From positions 1-41,918 of the forward strand of contig CAIMDB010000020.1 in NCBI GenBank assembly GCA_903839675.1: a stretch of DNA of 41,918 bases. Direction: 5' to 3'. Source of the DNA: an uncultured Sphingomonadales bacterium. Lineage in GTDB: Bacteria; Pseudomonadota; Alphaproteobacteria; Sphingomonadales; Sphingomonadaceae. The translations under genes and the position numbers were made by a program. The first letter of the stretch is position 1; each line of letters begins with the position of its first letter. The notes below the pieces were generated by a model. That model was not told where the DNA came from. It worked only from the letters and a program-made list of their open reading frames with translations, and did no database searches. Of the stretch, positions 30,609 to 40,600 are shown one piece after another.

Positions 30609-33398
30609 ATGCTTTACGGTCGTTCTTCGCTGCGGGTCAGCAGCTTTAAGGGTTTCCTGCTGTGTTCCGCGGTCTTCGCCGGATGTGTCAGCCCTGATGC
30701 GGCATTCGCGGCTGAAGTTGCCGAAGAAGAAATCATCGTCACGGGGTCCCGCCCGATTGCCGAATCTGAAGCGGCGGCACTTGAAGTGCAGAAGAATGCA
30801 GATTCGCTTGTGACCGTTGCCGCATCGGACGCCGTGGGCCGCTTGCCGGACCAGAACATCGCACAGGCCGCCGGTCGACTGCCGGGCGTTGCTGTTGAAC
30901 GCGATCAGGGCCAGGCCCGTTATATTTCGCTCCGTGGCGCCCCGAACTATTGGACGACATTGTCGTTTGACGGGATCAACATTGTCAGCCCGGAAGGCCG
31001 CGACGCGCGCTTTGACTCGATCCCATCCGCCATTGCATCGCAGATCATCGTGTCGAAGGCCGTGACACCAGACATGCCCGGCGAAACTGTCTCCGGTAAT
31101 GTGAATGTCATCACCCGTTCGGCCTTTGATTATTCTGGCCTCCACGTCGCCGGTAAGGCAGGCGCTGGTGTTGCCGAACTCGGCAATCGCAAGCAATATG
31201 AAGGCTCGCTCGTCGTGTCAGACCGCTTTCAGGCGGGCGAAGGCGAAATCGGCGTTCTGGTGTCGGGCAGCTACTATCAGCGCGGCATGATCACGGACAA
31301 TTTTGAAACCGATTATGAGCGCGTGTCGCAGGATCAACGTCCGGGGAACACCACGCGCTTTTGGGCGCATGAAACGGAGAACAAGCTGTACCGTCTGACG
31401 CGCCGGAACTGGTCCGTATCTGGCCGCTTGGATTGGAAGCCTGACAGCGACAATACGATCTCGCTTCGGTCGGTCTACACGATCTTCAAGGACGATGAAG
31501 CCCGCGACAACTTCCGCTTTGACCTTGACGACCGCCAGGGTGATTTGTCGAACAGTTCTGCCGCCTGCACCATCACGGCGAACCCGACGCCGACGAACAC
31601 CGGATATGCCGATGTTTGCATTGGCAACACGCCATTCCAGGGGACGGTTTACGGCATCGACATTCGCCAGCGCTCCACACTACGCGCGTTCCGCCAGTCG
31701 ATCTTCACGAATACACTGACAGGCGATCACGAATTTTCAGATGGCTGGAAGCTGACATGGCTCGGAAACTTCTCGGAATCCAAGGATGACCGTTCGGTTG
31801 TCGGGGAAGCCAGCTGGGACAGCCCGAGCACGCGCACGTTGCGGCCGACCGTTTCCTATGATTTCACCGACCCAAATCGGGGTAACCTGAGCCTGTTCAA
31901 CACGCTACAGCTTTCCGGCCCAACGCGATATCAGGCGGGTACAGCGGTAACGGCCATCGACACCTTTACCAAGCCTCTTTCCTCGTTGACTGTCCTTGAC
32001 GCAGTTGACACGACCAAGGCTTACACGGGCAAGCTGGTCCTGGCTCGTGAAACTGAGTTTCTGGGCGGCGACATGACGTTCCGCGCTGGCTTCCAGTTCG
32101 ACCAGCGCACCAAGACGGTGGACGAAAGCCAGATCACGCTCAATACAGCGGCGCAGTTCACAACGGTAGGGATCCCGACCGACTATAACCAGTTCTCGCT
32201 GGATCAGCCGTTCCTCGGCAAGATCCCAATGGGTTATACGTTCCGTTATTTTGACACGAGCAAGATGGAAGACGTGTCAGAAGCCGCCCGCGCAAACTTT
32301 GCCTTCGCCCCGAATACCGGAAACATCTATGATGTGCGTGAGCAGGTTTATGCCGGTTTCCTGATGGGCAATGCCAAGTTTGACTGGGGCTCCGCCGTCG
32401 GCGGGGTTCGCGTGGAACACGTCAAGAACCGCGGCATCGCTGTCGCAACGGTTGCCGGCGTTACTGGCCCTGTAACCGCGGAATCGAGCCAGACGCTCGT
32501 CTTCCCAAGCATGCACATCAACTACAATGTTGATGACACCAAGAAGCTGCGCCTCTCGTTCAACTCGGGCGCAGCCCGTGCGGATTATGATCAGCTGCGT
32601 CCTAACGTGACGGTCAACGACTCCGACCAAAGCATTTCCGGCGGCAATCCTGCGGTGAAGCCGGAACGCGCTTATGGCCTCGATGCCTACTTCGAATGGT
32701 ATATGAAGCCACAGGGCTATCTGATGGCCGGTGTGTTCGTAAAGAAGGTGAAGGACGTCCTGTATCGCCAGACACGCACCTTTGGTTCGGATGCATTGGA
32801 CAGCAACAACATTGATCGTTCGGGGTATCGGTTCACGGGCATCACCAACGGTGGCGATGGACGGATTTACGGTTTTGAAGCCGCGGCCCAGCTTCAGTTG
32901 GAGCCTTGGACAGCATCGATGGGCCTGCCGGACTGGATGGGTGGCTTTGGGATCAGCGCCAACCTGACCCTCAACGACAGCGAAGTCACGAAGCCCGCTA
33001 TTGGTGCAGTTCCGGCCCGCAAGGTTCGACTGCCCGGCACGTCGGACGTGGTTTACAATGTTGGCGGCTATTACGAAAAATATGGCGTCTCGCTGCGTCT
33101 CCAATATCAGAAGCGGAGCACCTGGCTTGATGGCATCGCAGATGACCTGACCGATGCCGGTGACACCTATTGGGCCTCGGATGACGAGCTCGATTTCTCG
33201 GCGCGTTATGCCATCTCGCCGAACTTCGAAGTCTTCTTCGATGCCACCAACCTGCTGGATCAACCCGGCCGTCGTTACTCGGATCCGGGCAATCTGCTGA
33301 CGGCGTTGGGCACACCGACTGCGGCCAGCACGGCGCAGACGATTGAATGGGAACAGTTTGGCCGTCGCTTCAGCGGTGGCTTCCGGTTCAACTTCTGA
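30609..33398 (+). CDS. TonB-dependent receptor (TIGR01782 type), probable phytate/inositol-phosphate receptor
   Basis: 929 aa from ATG 30609 (an in-frame TTG at 30576 would spoil the signal peptide). Signal peptide through ...AAFAA, then TonB box EEEIIVTGSRP. The plug has VGRLPDQNIAQAAGRLPGVAVERDQGQARYISLRG and SQIIVSKAVTPDMPGETVSGNVNVITR, the pattern of the large Caulobacter-type receptors. The barrel ends in RRFSGGFRFNF. The receptor stop and the phytase ATG share one base (TGATG), so the two are translationally linked. By association it probably takes up phytate or its products across the outer membrane; the sequence alone does not prove the ligand. Confidence 0.92.
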   Translation: MLYGRSSLRVSSFKGFLLCSAVFAGCVSPDAAFAAEVAEEEIIVTGSRPIAESEAAALEVQKNADSLVTVAASDAVGRLPDQNIAQAAGRLPGVAVERDQGQARYISLRGAPNYWTTLSFDGINIVSPEGRDARFDSIPSAIASQIIVSKAVTPDMPGETVSGNVNVITRSAFDYSGLHVAGKAGAGVAELGNRKQYEGSLVVSDRFQAGEGEIGVLVSGSYYQRGMITDNFETDYERVSQDQRPGNTTRFWAHETENKLYRLTRRNWSVSGRLDWKPDSDNTISLRSVYTIFKDDEARDNFRFDLDDRQGDLSNSSAACTITANPTPTNTGYADVCIGNTPFQGTVYGIDIRQRSTLRAFRQSIFTNTLTGDHEFSDGWKLTWLGNFSESKDDRSVVGEASWDSPSTRTLRPTVSYDFTDPNRGNLSLFNTLQLSGPTRYQAGTAVTAIDTFTKPLSSLTVLDAVDTTKAYTGKLVLARETEFLGGDMTFRAGFQFDQRTKTVDESQITLNTAAQFTTVGIPTDYNQFSLDQPFLGKIPMGYTFRYFDTSKMEDVSEAARANFAFAPNTGNIYDVREQVYAGFLMGNAKFDWGSAVGGVRVEHVKNRGIAVATVAGVTGPVTAESSQTLVFPSMHINYNVDDTKKLRLSFNSGAARADYDQLRPNVTVNDSDQSISGGNPAVKPERAYGLDAYFEWYMKPQGYLMAGVFVKKVKDVLYRQTRTFGSDALDSNNIDRSGYRFTGITNGGDGRIYGFEAAAQLQLEPWTASMGLPDWMGGFGISANLTLNDSEVTKPAIGAVPARKVRLPGTSDVVYNVGGYYEKYGVSLRLQYQKRSTWLDGIADDLTDAGDTYWASDDELDFSARYAISPNFEVFFDATNLLDQPGRRYSDPGNLLTALGTPTAASTAQTIEWEQFGRRFSGGFRFNF

Positions 33399-34429
33399 TG
33401 AGCCTCAGCGCATCTGTTGCGCTCTATTTGGCGGCGGGAGCCGGGGCTTTGCCTCCGGTTCCCGCACCGCCTGTGAAGACAGCAACAGTCGTCGCGACGC
33501 AAGAAACTTTTCCGGTGGGGACTGCGGCTGAAGATGCGGCTGACGATCCCGCGATCTGGAGAAACCCGAACGCCCCGGCGCGCAGCCTTATTGTCGCAAC
33601 GGACAAAAAGGCCGGCCTTTACGTCTATGGGATGGATGGCAAGGTTCGCCATTTTGTGGCCGGTGGCCGGCTGAACAATGTTGACCTGGTCGACATGGGC
33701 CGCACTGGCGTGATTGTGGTTGCCAGTGACCGCAATGATGAAGCGCAGGCCCTTCTCCAAATCTATCGGTTGAACACACAGTCAGGCGAACTGACAGCGC
33801 TTGGGTCCGTGACTGGCGGGCAGGGTGAGGCCTATGGCGTTTGCCTGATGCGGAGTGGCCGGGCACTTGATGCGTTTTCGGTTCTCAAGCACGGTGCCAT
33901 TCACCGCGTTTCCATTAGCTTTGGGAAGGACGCCCCGTCAGGACGTGTTGTCCAATCTATGCAGTTGGCCACGCAAACTGAAGGTTGTGTCGCCGACAGC
34001 CGGACTGACACCCTCTATGTGGGGGAAGAAGACCGCGGCATCTGGGCTTTTGATCTCGGCAAAAAGGTCGACCAGCCCCGCCTCGTCGCGCCAGTGGACG
34101 GAAAGCACTTGGTTGCCGATGTTGAAGGGCTGGCGCTTCTTCCCAAGGGAAATCGCGGTGGCTGGCTTGTTGCCTCCAGCCAAGGTGACAATGCTTATGC
34201 GCTCTACCGTTTGCCAGATCTTAAGCCAGATGGTCGCTTCCGCATTGCCGCCGGACAATTTGGCAGCACTGAAGAAACAGACGGTATTGCGCTGATGCCC
34301 GGGCGATTTGGGCCCGGCTTCCCAAGCGGGTTGTTTGTCGCGCAGGATGGCGACAACGCGCCTGCCGCGCAGAATTTCAAGTTCGTCTCCTGGCGGGATG
34401 TGGTAAAGGCAATTGGATCGGTAAAATGA
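33398..34429 (+). CDS. Beta-propeller phytase (3-phytase)
   Basis: 343 aa, with a signal peptide (SASVALYLAAGAGA) for export. The beta-propeller phytase signature is clear: DDPAIWRNPNAPARSLIVATDKKAGLYVYGMDGK (49-82), NNVDLV (93-98), YRLNTQSGELT, TEGCVADSRTDTLYVGEEDRGIW, DVEGLAL (241-247) and EETDGIALMPG. The acidic residues in these loops bind the Ca2+ needed for activity. It hydrolyses myo-inositol hexakisphosphate in the periplasm or outside, yielding phosphate and lower inositol phosphates. It overlaps the receptor gene by 1 nt and the next gene by 4 nt. Link of such phytases to TonB receptors is known in other proteobacteria. Confidence 0.93.
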   Translation: MSLSASVALYLAAGAGALPPVPAPPVKTATVVATQETFPVGTAAEDAADDPAIWRNPNAPARSLIVATDKKAGLYVYGMDGKVRHFVAGGRLNNVDLVDMGRTGVIVVASDRNDEAQALLQIYRLNTQSGELTALGSVTGGQGEAYGVCLMRSGRALDAFSVLKHGAIHRVSISFGKDAPSGRVVQSMQLATQTEGCVADSRTDTLYVGEEDRGIWAFDLGKKVDQPRLVAPVDGKHLVADVEGLALLPKGNRGGWLVASSQGDNAYALYRLPDLKPDGRFRIAAGQFGSTEETDGIALMPGRFGPGFPSGLFVAQDGDNAPAAQNFKFVSWRDVVKAIGSVK

Positions 34430-35940
34430 TGACGAAGCAGGCAAGCCTTGTTTCGACGCCACTCCTGTTGGCGGTGACTTTGATTGCAAGCCCCGCACTT
34501 GGCCATGACGGCCATGCTCTAATGCCCGGTGGGGAAAGTACAAACCCTGCCAGCGCGTCATCGAAACAAGGCCGGACATGGCTCGCCGGTGATCACCACA
34601 TCCACAGCGAATTCAGCGCGGATTATAAGCCGGACCCTGAAAAGCCAGACGCTGTGCCGACGCCTCTCTTTGGCCGCGACGGGCGCTATTCTATCAAGAA
34701 GAATGCGGAAATGGCGCGGACCTATGGTCTGGCTTGGATGGTCTCCACAGATCATGGTGGTCCGAACCATAGCCGGATCAACCATGACTTCGCTTATCCC
34801 GCGCTGGAAGAGTCCCGCCGCGCTGTGCCGGAAGTGCTTCAATTCTTCGGCATGGAACTTGATACACCTGCGGGAGACCATAGCAGCCTGATCATTCCGC
34901 TCAGCGGTCAGGAACGTGCCCAATTGTTCGACATTGAGAGCCGCTTCTCGCAAAAGGAGGCTTGGCCTGCCGATCCGGCGCGGGACCAGCCGTCGCGGAT
35001 GATTGAGGCTTTGAAAGTCATGGGCGCGCAACCGCTTCCGCCCGTTCTGTTTGCCAATCATCCATCGCGATCTGCGCCCGTTGGCAGCAAATATGGGCGC
35101 TACACGCCCGAAGAGTTTCGTAACTGGAATGATGCTGCGCCAAAAGTGTCTGTCGGCATGGAAGGCGCGCCGGGGCATCAGGCAGGGGCCTTGAAGCCCG
35201 ATGGTACTCTTGATCCTGTCGGGCGGCGCGGCGGCTATGCCAAGCTTTCCACCATTGGCGGCTTTGATCCGATGACGGCCAAGTTGGGCGGCCTGTGGGA
35301 TGCGATGCTGGGGGAGGGCCGCCGCTGGTGGATTACCGCGACCTCGGACTCGCACAACAACTGGCGCGATGGCGGGAATGATTTCTGGCCGGGTGAATAT
35401 TCAAAGACCTATGTTCTCGCGCGGCGCGACCATGGCGACATATTGGACGGTCTGCGCCACGGCCGGATCTTCGTGACGACGGGGGATCTCGTTTCAGAAG
35501 TTCATATGTCGGCGCACGGTGCGCGCGCGTCCAAGGTAAAGGCAGGACTTGGGGAACTTCTCACGGTCCCGCGTGGCGACGATGTGGTCATCGAAATTCG
35601 TGTCCGCGATCCCAAAGGCGCAAACAGTGCGAAGTTGTCGCCTGAGGTGCGTCGTATTGATCTTATATCCGGTCGCGTGACCGGACCGGCGCAGGACCGT
35701 TCAACGGATATCAATTCCAGCACTCAGGTTGTGCACCGCTTTACGAAGGCAGACTGGAAACGCGAAGGCGAGGTGCTGGTGATGCGCCATCGACTGCCAA
35801 AGGTGACGGAACCCCTCTATTTGCGGCTGCGCGGCACCAACACGGATGAGTTGGAACCCGCAGAAGACCAGGCAGGGGAGAACCCTTGGGCCGACCTTTG
35901 GTTTTACGCGAACCCCGTGTTCATAGACATCAAGAACTGA
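34426..35940 (+). CDS. Exported PHP-domain phosphoesterase in the phytase operon
   Basis: 504 aa. A signal peptide (LVSTPLLLAVTLIASPALG) targets it to the periplasm. The metal-binding motifs of the PHP fold occur in order: H58-x-H60 (GDHHIHSEFS), D109-H110 (STDHGG), E144 (GMELDTPAGDH, also H152), H212 (FANHPSRS) and D308-H310 (ATSDSHNNW). These would hold a trinuclear metal centre for phosphoester hydrolysis. A beta-rich domain of about 150 residues follows (VHMSAHG...EIRVRDP...FYANPVFIDIKN). The ATG overlaps the phytase stop by 4 nt. I infer that it dephosphorylates the lower inositol phosphates that a beta-propeller phytase cannot finish, but the substrate is untested. Confidence 0.88.
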   Translation: MMTKQASLVSTPLLLAVTLIASPALGHDGHALMPGGESTNPASASSKQGRTWLAGDHHIHSEFSADYKPDPEKPDAVPTPLFGRDGRYSIKKNAEMARTYGLAWMVSTDHGGPNHSRINHDFAYPALEESRRAVPEVLQFFGMELDTPAGDHSSLIIPLSGQERAQLFDIESRFSQKEAWPADPARDQPSRMIEALKVMGAQPLPPVLFANHPSRSAPVGSKYGRYTPEEFRNWNDAAPKVSVGMEGAPGHQAGALKPDGTLDPVGRRGGYAKLSTIGGFDPMTAKLGGLWDAMLGEGRRWWITATSDSHNNWRDGGNDFWPGEYSKTYVLARRDHGDILDGLRHGRIFVTTGDLVSEVHMSAHGARASKVKAGLGELLTVPRGDDVVIEIRVRDPKGANSAKLSPEVRRIDLISGRVTGPAQDRSTDINSSTQVVHRFTKADWKREGEVLVMRHRLPKVTEPLYLRLRGTNTDELEPAEDQAGENPWADLWFYANPVFIDIKN

Positions 35941-35964
35941 TCAGCATTCCGCGCCGCGCCGTCG

Positions 35965-36558
35965 TTAATCAAATGCGCGTCGACAAACATGCTCTAGGTG
36001 GCAGGTGATCAACGCGTTCTGATCAATCCAGGGAAATTCGGGGCGGCTCAGGAGGAGGGCGACGAGGCCGTGCATGCTGGCCCATGCAGACTGCGCCAGC
36101 GCTGCAGTGTTGAGATCATCGCTATTGCGCACCGTTTTGAACAGGTCATGGAGGATCGCGAAACAGCGCATGCCGCTTTCATGAATGGCCTGCTGATCCG
36201 TCGGATGGGCTGTTGTCTTCTCGAGCATGAAGGCAATCCGATAGGCCGCGCTTTGCTCAAGCCCAAATGCCACATATTCTTGCCCCATAGAGTGCAGGCG
36301 TTCATGAGGTGTGCCGGTTGATGCCGCCGCTGCCGCCATTCGCGCACTGAGCTGTTCAAAAGCTCGTTCGCTCAATTTGACGGCGATATCTTCCCGGCTC
36401 TTGAAGTGCGCATATAGGGATGGCTGGCTGATTCCGACGGCTGCTGCAATTTCGCGCGTGGTGACGTTCTGTACGCCGTGATCAAGAAACAGGCGCATGG
36501 CCTCGTTCAAGATCTGCTCTCGGCGGTCTTCGGTTCTCTGGGTTGGTGCAACGGTCAC
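35965..36558 (-). CDS. TetR-family regulator of the adjacent RND pump (WHG domain)
   Basis: 197 aa from GTG 36558. N-terminal HTH at about 33-52 (NVTTREIAAAVGISQPSLYAHFKSREDI). The C-terminal ligand domain resembles the TetR_C_33/WHG type, with SAWASMHGLVALLLSRPEF. It is divergent from an RND adaptor-permease pair, with a tetO-like palindrome between them, the classical layout for a local repressor released by a pump substrate. The inducer is unknown. Confidence 0.9.
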   Translation of the reverse strand: MTVAPTQRTEDRREQILNEAMRLFLDHGVQNVTTREIAAAVGISQPSLYAHFKSREDIAVKLSERAFEQLSARMAAAAASTGTPHERLHSMGQEYVAFGLEQSAAYRIAFMLEKTTAHPTDQQAIHESGMRCFAILHDLFKTVRNSDDLNTAALAQSAWASMHGLVALLLSRPEFPWIDQNALITCHLEHVCRRAFD

Positions 36559-36576
36559 ATTGCTTCATCCCTCTGC

Positions 36577-36609
36577 TTGACAAGGCGTGTCAACCTATCA
36601 ATGATAGGT
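36577..36609. promoter_or_regulatory. Adjacent palindromes between tetR and RND genes, one tetO-like
   Basis: TTGACA-AGGCG-TGTCAA (36577-36593) is a perfect 6-bp inverted repeat that also offers a consensus -35 on each strand. It touches ACCTATCA-A-TGATAGGT (36593-36609), a perfect 8-bp inverted repeat whose CTATCA-N-TGATAG core equals that of the Tn10-type tet operators. The second palindrome covers the region where the -10 of the + strand promoter should lie, so repressor binding would block pump transcription. Confidence 0.7.
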
Positions 36610-36627
36610 AGCGAAAGGCTACTTAAA

Positions 36628-37683
36628 TTGATCTTCCGTCACGGCGCTTTGCCCACCCCATTGCTTAGCGCCTTGCTGCTTGTCGGGTGCGGGAGTGCGT
36701 CTGACGCACCTCCGGCCGCAAAAGCGCTGCCGACAGTCCGCGTCGCCCTTGTCGCGACGGCCGCGTCTGCACAGGAAATTCAGGCGATTGGCACTGCCGT
36801 GTGGCGGCAGGAAACGCCACTTGGATTTACATCTGATGGGCAGATTTCCCGCATATTGGTCAATGAAGGCGATCTCGTTCGCCGTGGGCAGCTTCTGGCA
36901 ACGTTGGACACAACGCCAATCGCAGCTGAACTCTCCGTCGCCCAAGCGGAAGCGCGTCGGTCTCAATCTGAACTGAAGCGCTTGGACCATCTTTATCGTA
37001 ATGGCTGGGTGACGAAGCAAAGGCTGGAAGCAGCACAAGCCTCAGCTCAAGTATCGGCCGCTCAAGTGCGGGCGCGCGGCTTTGCCTTGCAGACGGCTCG
37101 GGTGATCGCGCCCAGCAGCGGCGTCGTGCTGGCCCGCTTGGCCGAGCCCACGCAAGTCATCGCCAAGGGGTCGCCCGTGCTTGTCATTGGGGAAACGGAC
37201 GGCGGCTATGTCATCCGGGTTCCGGTCAATGACCGCGTCGCTGCCTCTTTGACGATGGGAGAGCCCGCGCTTGTGCGGTTCGAGGCTCTGGGCGCAACGC
37301 CGCTCCAAGGCCGCATTGTGGAGATTGGCGGCCGCGCGCGGCAAACGACCGGCACATTTGACGTTGAAATCTCGCTGCCGAATGCACCTGGTCTGCGCTC
37401 CGGCATGATCGGGACCGCGATGTTGGCGATCGCGCCGCGCGGTGCGGCGCCCACCATCACCTTACCCGCCATTGCCATCCTCTCTCCTCGTGCGGGGGAA
37501 GGATTGGTTTATGTGGTGGATGCGAGCGGCACGGCACGGCTGCGTCAGGTGACACTCGGGGACACAAAGGATGCGGGCGTTGAGATACTGTCCGGCGTGA
37601 AAGCGGGTGAGCGCATTGTCCTGTCCGGGTTCGATAAGATCCGCAATGGCGCGCGCGTCAATGCCGTGACACGAACCCCGTGA
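36628..37683 (+). CDS. RND efflux periplasmic adaptor (membrane fusion) lipoprotein
   Basis: 351 aa if translation begins at TTG 36628, which has AAAGG 9 nt upstream and gives a clean lipoprotein signal, PLLSALLLVGC. The upstream ATG 36601 lies inside the operator palindrome and is less likely. The adaptor layout is visible: lipoyl half-motif GFTSDGQISRILVNEGDLVRRGQLLATLD, an alpha-hairpin (AAELSVAQAEARRSQSELKRLDHLYRNGWVTKQRLEAAQASAQ), the returning half-motif RVIAPSSGVVLARL, then the beta-barrel and membrane-proximal domains. It links the inner-membrane pump to an outer-membrane channel, which is not encoded here. Its TGA overlaps the GTG start of the permease gene. Confidence 0.88.
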   Translation: MIFRHGALPTPLLSALLLVGCGSASDAPPAAKALPTVRVALVATAASAQEIQAIGTAVWRQETPLGFTSDGQISRILVNEGDLVRRGQLLATLDTTPIAAELSVAQAEARRSQSELKRLDHLYRNGWVTKQRLEAAQASAQVSAAQVRARGFALQTARVIAPSSGVVLARLAEPTQVIAKGSPVLVIGETDGGYVIRVPVNDRVAASLTMGEPALVRFEALGATPLQGRIVEIGGRARQTTGTFDVEISLPNAPGLRSGMIGTAMLAIAPRGAAPTITLPAIAILSPRAGEGLVYVVDASGTARLRQVTLGDTKDAGVEILSGVKAGERIVLSGFDKIRNGARVNAVTRTP

Positions 37684-40600
37684 ACCTCATCGCATTTGCC
37701 GTAAAGCGCTGGCAGCTTACGGCTGTCATCTTCCTGTTGTTCGCAGCCTTGGGCATTCAGGCGTTCCTCTCCATTCCGCGATCAGCAGACCCGCATTTTC
37801 CGGTTCCAACGATTGTGACGGTCGTCTCCCTGCCCGGCGCTGATGCTGCGGAAATTGAAGAGACCGTTGCCAAGCCGATTGAAGAAGCCGTTCAGGGTAT
37901 CGATCGGATCAAGGAAATCCGCTCCACCAGCAACAGCGGCGTGGCCGTTATTTCGACGGAATTTGATCACGGGACCAATGCAGACCAAGCGCTTGACCGG
38001 GTTGTCCGCGATGTAAACGCCATTCGCGGTCAACTGCCCTCTGGTATCGGGCGCATTGAATTCCGCCGCGTGCGGACGACGGAAGCCGCGGTGATCCAGC
38101 TCGCTTTGGTCAGTGATAACGCCTCCTGGCGGCGGATGGACAAGTACGCGCAGGATGTTCGCGACAGGTTAAATGTCGTGCCCGGTGTCCGGGCGACGAC
38201 AATCTTTGGTTTGGCCAAACCCGAACTTCGCGTTGCGATTGATTCCGGTCGCCTATCTGAAGCCGGCATTCCCGCGACCGCCGTTGCCAATGGTATTTCC
38301 GCAGGTGGCGCAACGATCGCGGCGGGCGCCATAAATTCGGGAGACCGGCGGTTCAATGTTGATGCCGGGGGCGCTTACCGTTCTCTGGAAGCCGTAAGGG
38401 GCTCCATCATTAAGGGGGAGCCGGGCCGCTTCATTACGGTAGGCGACGTCGCCAAGGTGGAGTGGGCCGAAGCCGAGCAGCTTCATTACACGCGCTATAA
38501 TGGCCAAAGAGCCATTTTCATTTCGGTCAAGCAGAAGGATGCGGTTAGCGCGCCGGACCTTCGAAAGCGGCTTGGGGTTGTGGTGGAGTCGCTGAACGCA
38601 TCACTCCCCCCCGATATGAAGCTTGCCACGGCCTTTGATCAGACGCTGGATATCAAGCGGCGCCTCAATCAGTTGGCGACCGATTTTGCCATTGCGCTTG
38701 CCTTGGTGTTGATCACGCTCATCCCTTTGGGCTGGCGCGCCTCTCTGGTGGTGGTGGTGTCGATCCCCTTGTCGCTTGCCATGGGCGTCTTTGCGCTGGC
38801 CCAATTGGGCTACACGCTCAACCAGATCAGCATTTCAGGGTTCATCATTTCGCTTGGTCTGTTGGTCGATGATTCCATCGTCGTGACCGAAAATATAGAG
38901 CGCCACATGCGGGCCGGGGAGGCGCCGACGGATGCTGCCATCAGCGGCACCAAGGAAATCAGTCTAGCGGTTCTTGGGTCAACAGGCGTGTTGCTGTTCG
39001 CATTCTTGCCGCTGACGTTCCTTCCTGAAAGCTCGGGAGATTTTGTCCGGGGATTGCCGGTTGCGGTGCTCGTCACCGTTGCCAGCTCTTTGATCGTGTC
39101 GCTGACGATCATCCCCTTTGTGGCCAGTCGCCTTTTGAAGAACAATCATGGCCCGGACGGCAACAAGGTTCTGCAGGCGATTAACGGTGCTATTCATCGC
39201 TTCTACCAGCCGATCCTGCACTGGGGCCTCCAGAACCCCAAGCTGACTGTTTGGGGCTCCCTTTCGTTTTGCGTGGCGACGCTGGGCACCTTGCCTCTGA
39301 TTGGGGCAAGCCTGTTCCCCGCCTCTGACTCACCCTATTTCATGGTTCGGGTGGAAACCCCCGAAGGCAGTGGCATGGCCGCCACCGACCGTGCCGTTCG
39401 CGACGTTTCACAAATCGTCTCCACCTTCCCGGGCATCACCGGGCGGATGGACAATGTCGGGCGCGGCAATCCGCAGATTTACTACAACAATATCCCGCGC
39501 GAAGATGACACGCGTTATGGCGAAGTCTTCGTCACCATCGACAAATGGTCGCCAGCGGACAGTCCGCGCCAACTCGACGAGTTGAGGCGCAAGCTCGATG
39601 TCTATCCAGATGCCAAGGTAACGGTTGTTCAGTTTGAAAACGGCCCGCCGGTGGAGGCCCCTGTGGCCATTCGTTTGAGTGGTGCCGACATTCCGTCTTT
39701 GCGCGAAGGATCGCGTCAGGTTGCATCGATCATGCAGGCGACGTCCGGCCTACGCGATGTCGACAACCCTCTGGCGATTGACCGGGTCGATCTTGACATC
39801 GGCTTTGACCCTGCATCGGCAAGCCTGCTTGGTGTGACGCCGGGCGACATTCGCCGGTCCGTCCGCATTGCGCTTGCAGGGGAGCGGGCGAGCAGCTTTC
39901 GTGACCCGGAAGGAGATACTTATCCCGTCGTCGTGCGATTGCCGATGGCCAAAGAGCAACCCATTTCAGCGCTCCAGTCCATCTACGTCGCGACGCAGGC
40001 GGGTGGGAGTGTCCCGTTGACGGAAGTGGCAACGCCGCGGTTGAAATCCGTCCCCAGCCAGATCAACCGGTTCCAGCTGGAACGAACGGTGACGGTGAAG
40101 GCCTATAATGAACGCGGCGAGCTGCCATCCAAGTTGAACAAGGACGTCATTGCGAAACTCGAAAAGACGAAGCTGCCCGCCGGTATCACTTGGCAGGTGG
40201 GCGGCGCCGCGGAAGTCGCGGCCCGCAACACATCTGGGCTTGGCGGTGTCATCCTGTTTGCCCTGTTCGGCATTTTTGCGGTGCTCGTGGCAGAGTTCGG
40301 GCGTTTCCGCGAAGTCGCTGTGGTGGCGGGCGTCATCCCCCTTGGACTGTTCGGCGGGATTGTCGCGCTCATCGTCACGGGCAATTCGGTGTCGTTCCTT
40401 GCGATCATCGGATTTGTCGCGTTGATCGGTATCGAGATCAAAAACTCCATCCTGCTCGTCGATTTCACAACGCGCCTGCGCGAAGAAGGGATGGGGTTGA
40501 TTGAGGCGATTGAGCGGGCAGGTGAAATCCGCTTCTTGCCGGTTCTCCTGACATCCGTAACGGCGATCGGTGGCCTGTTGCCCCTCGCGCTGTCGGGCTC

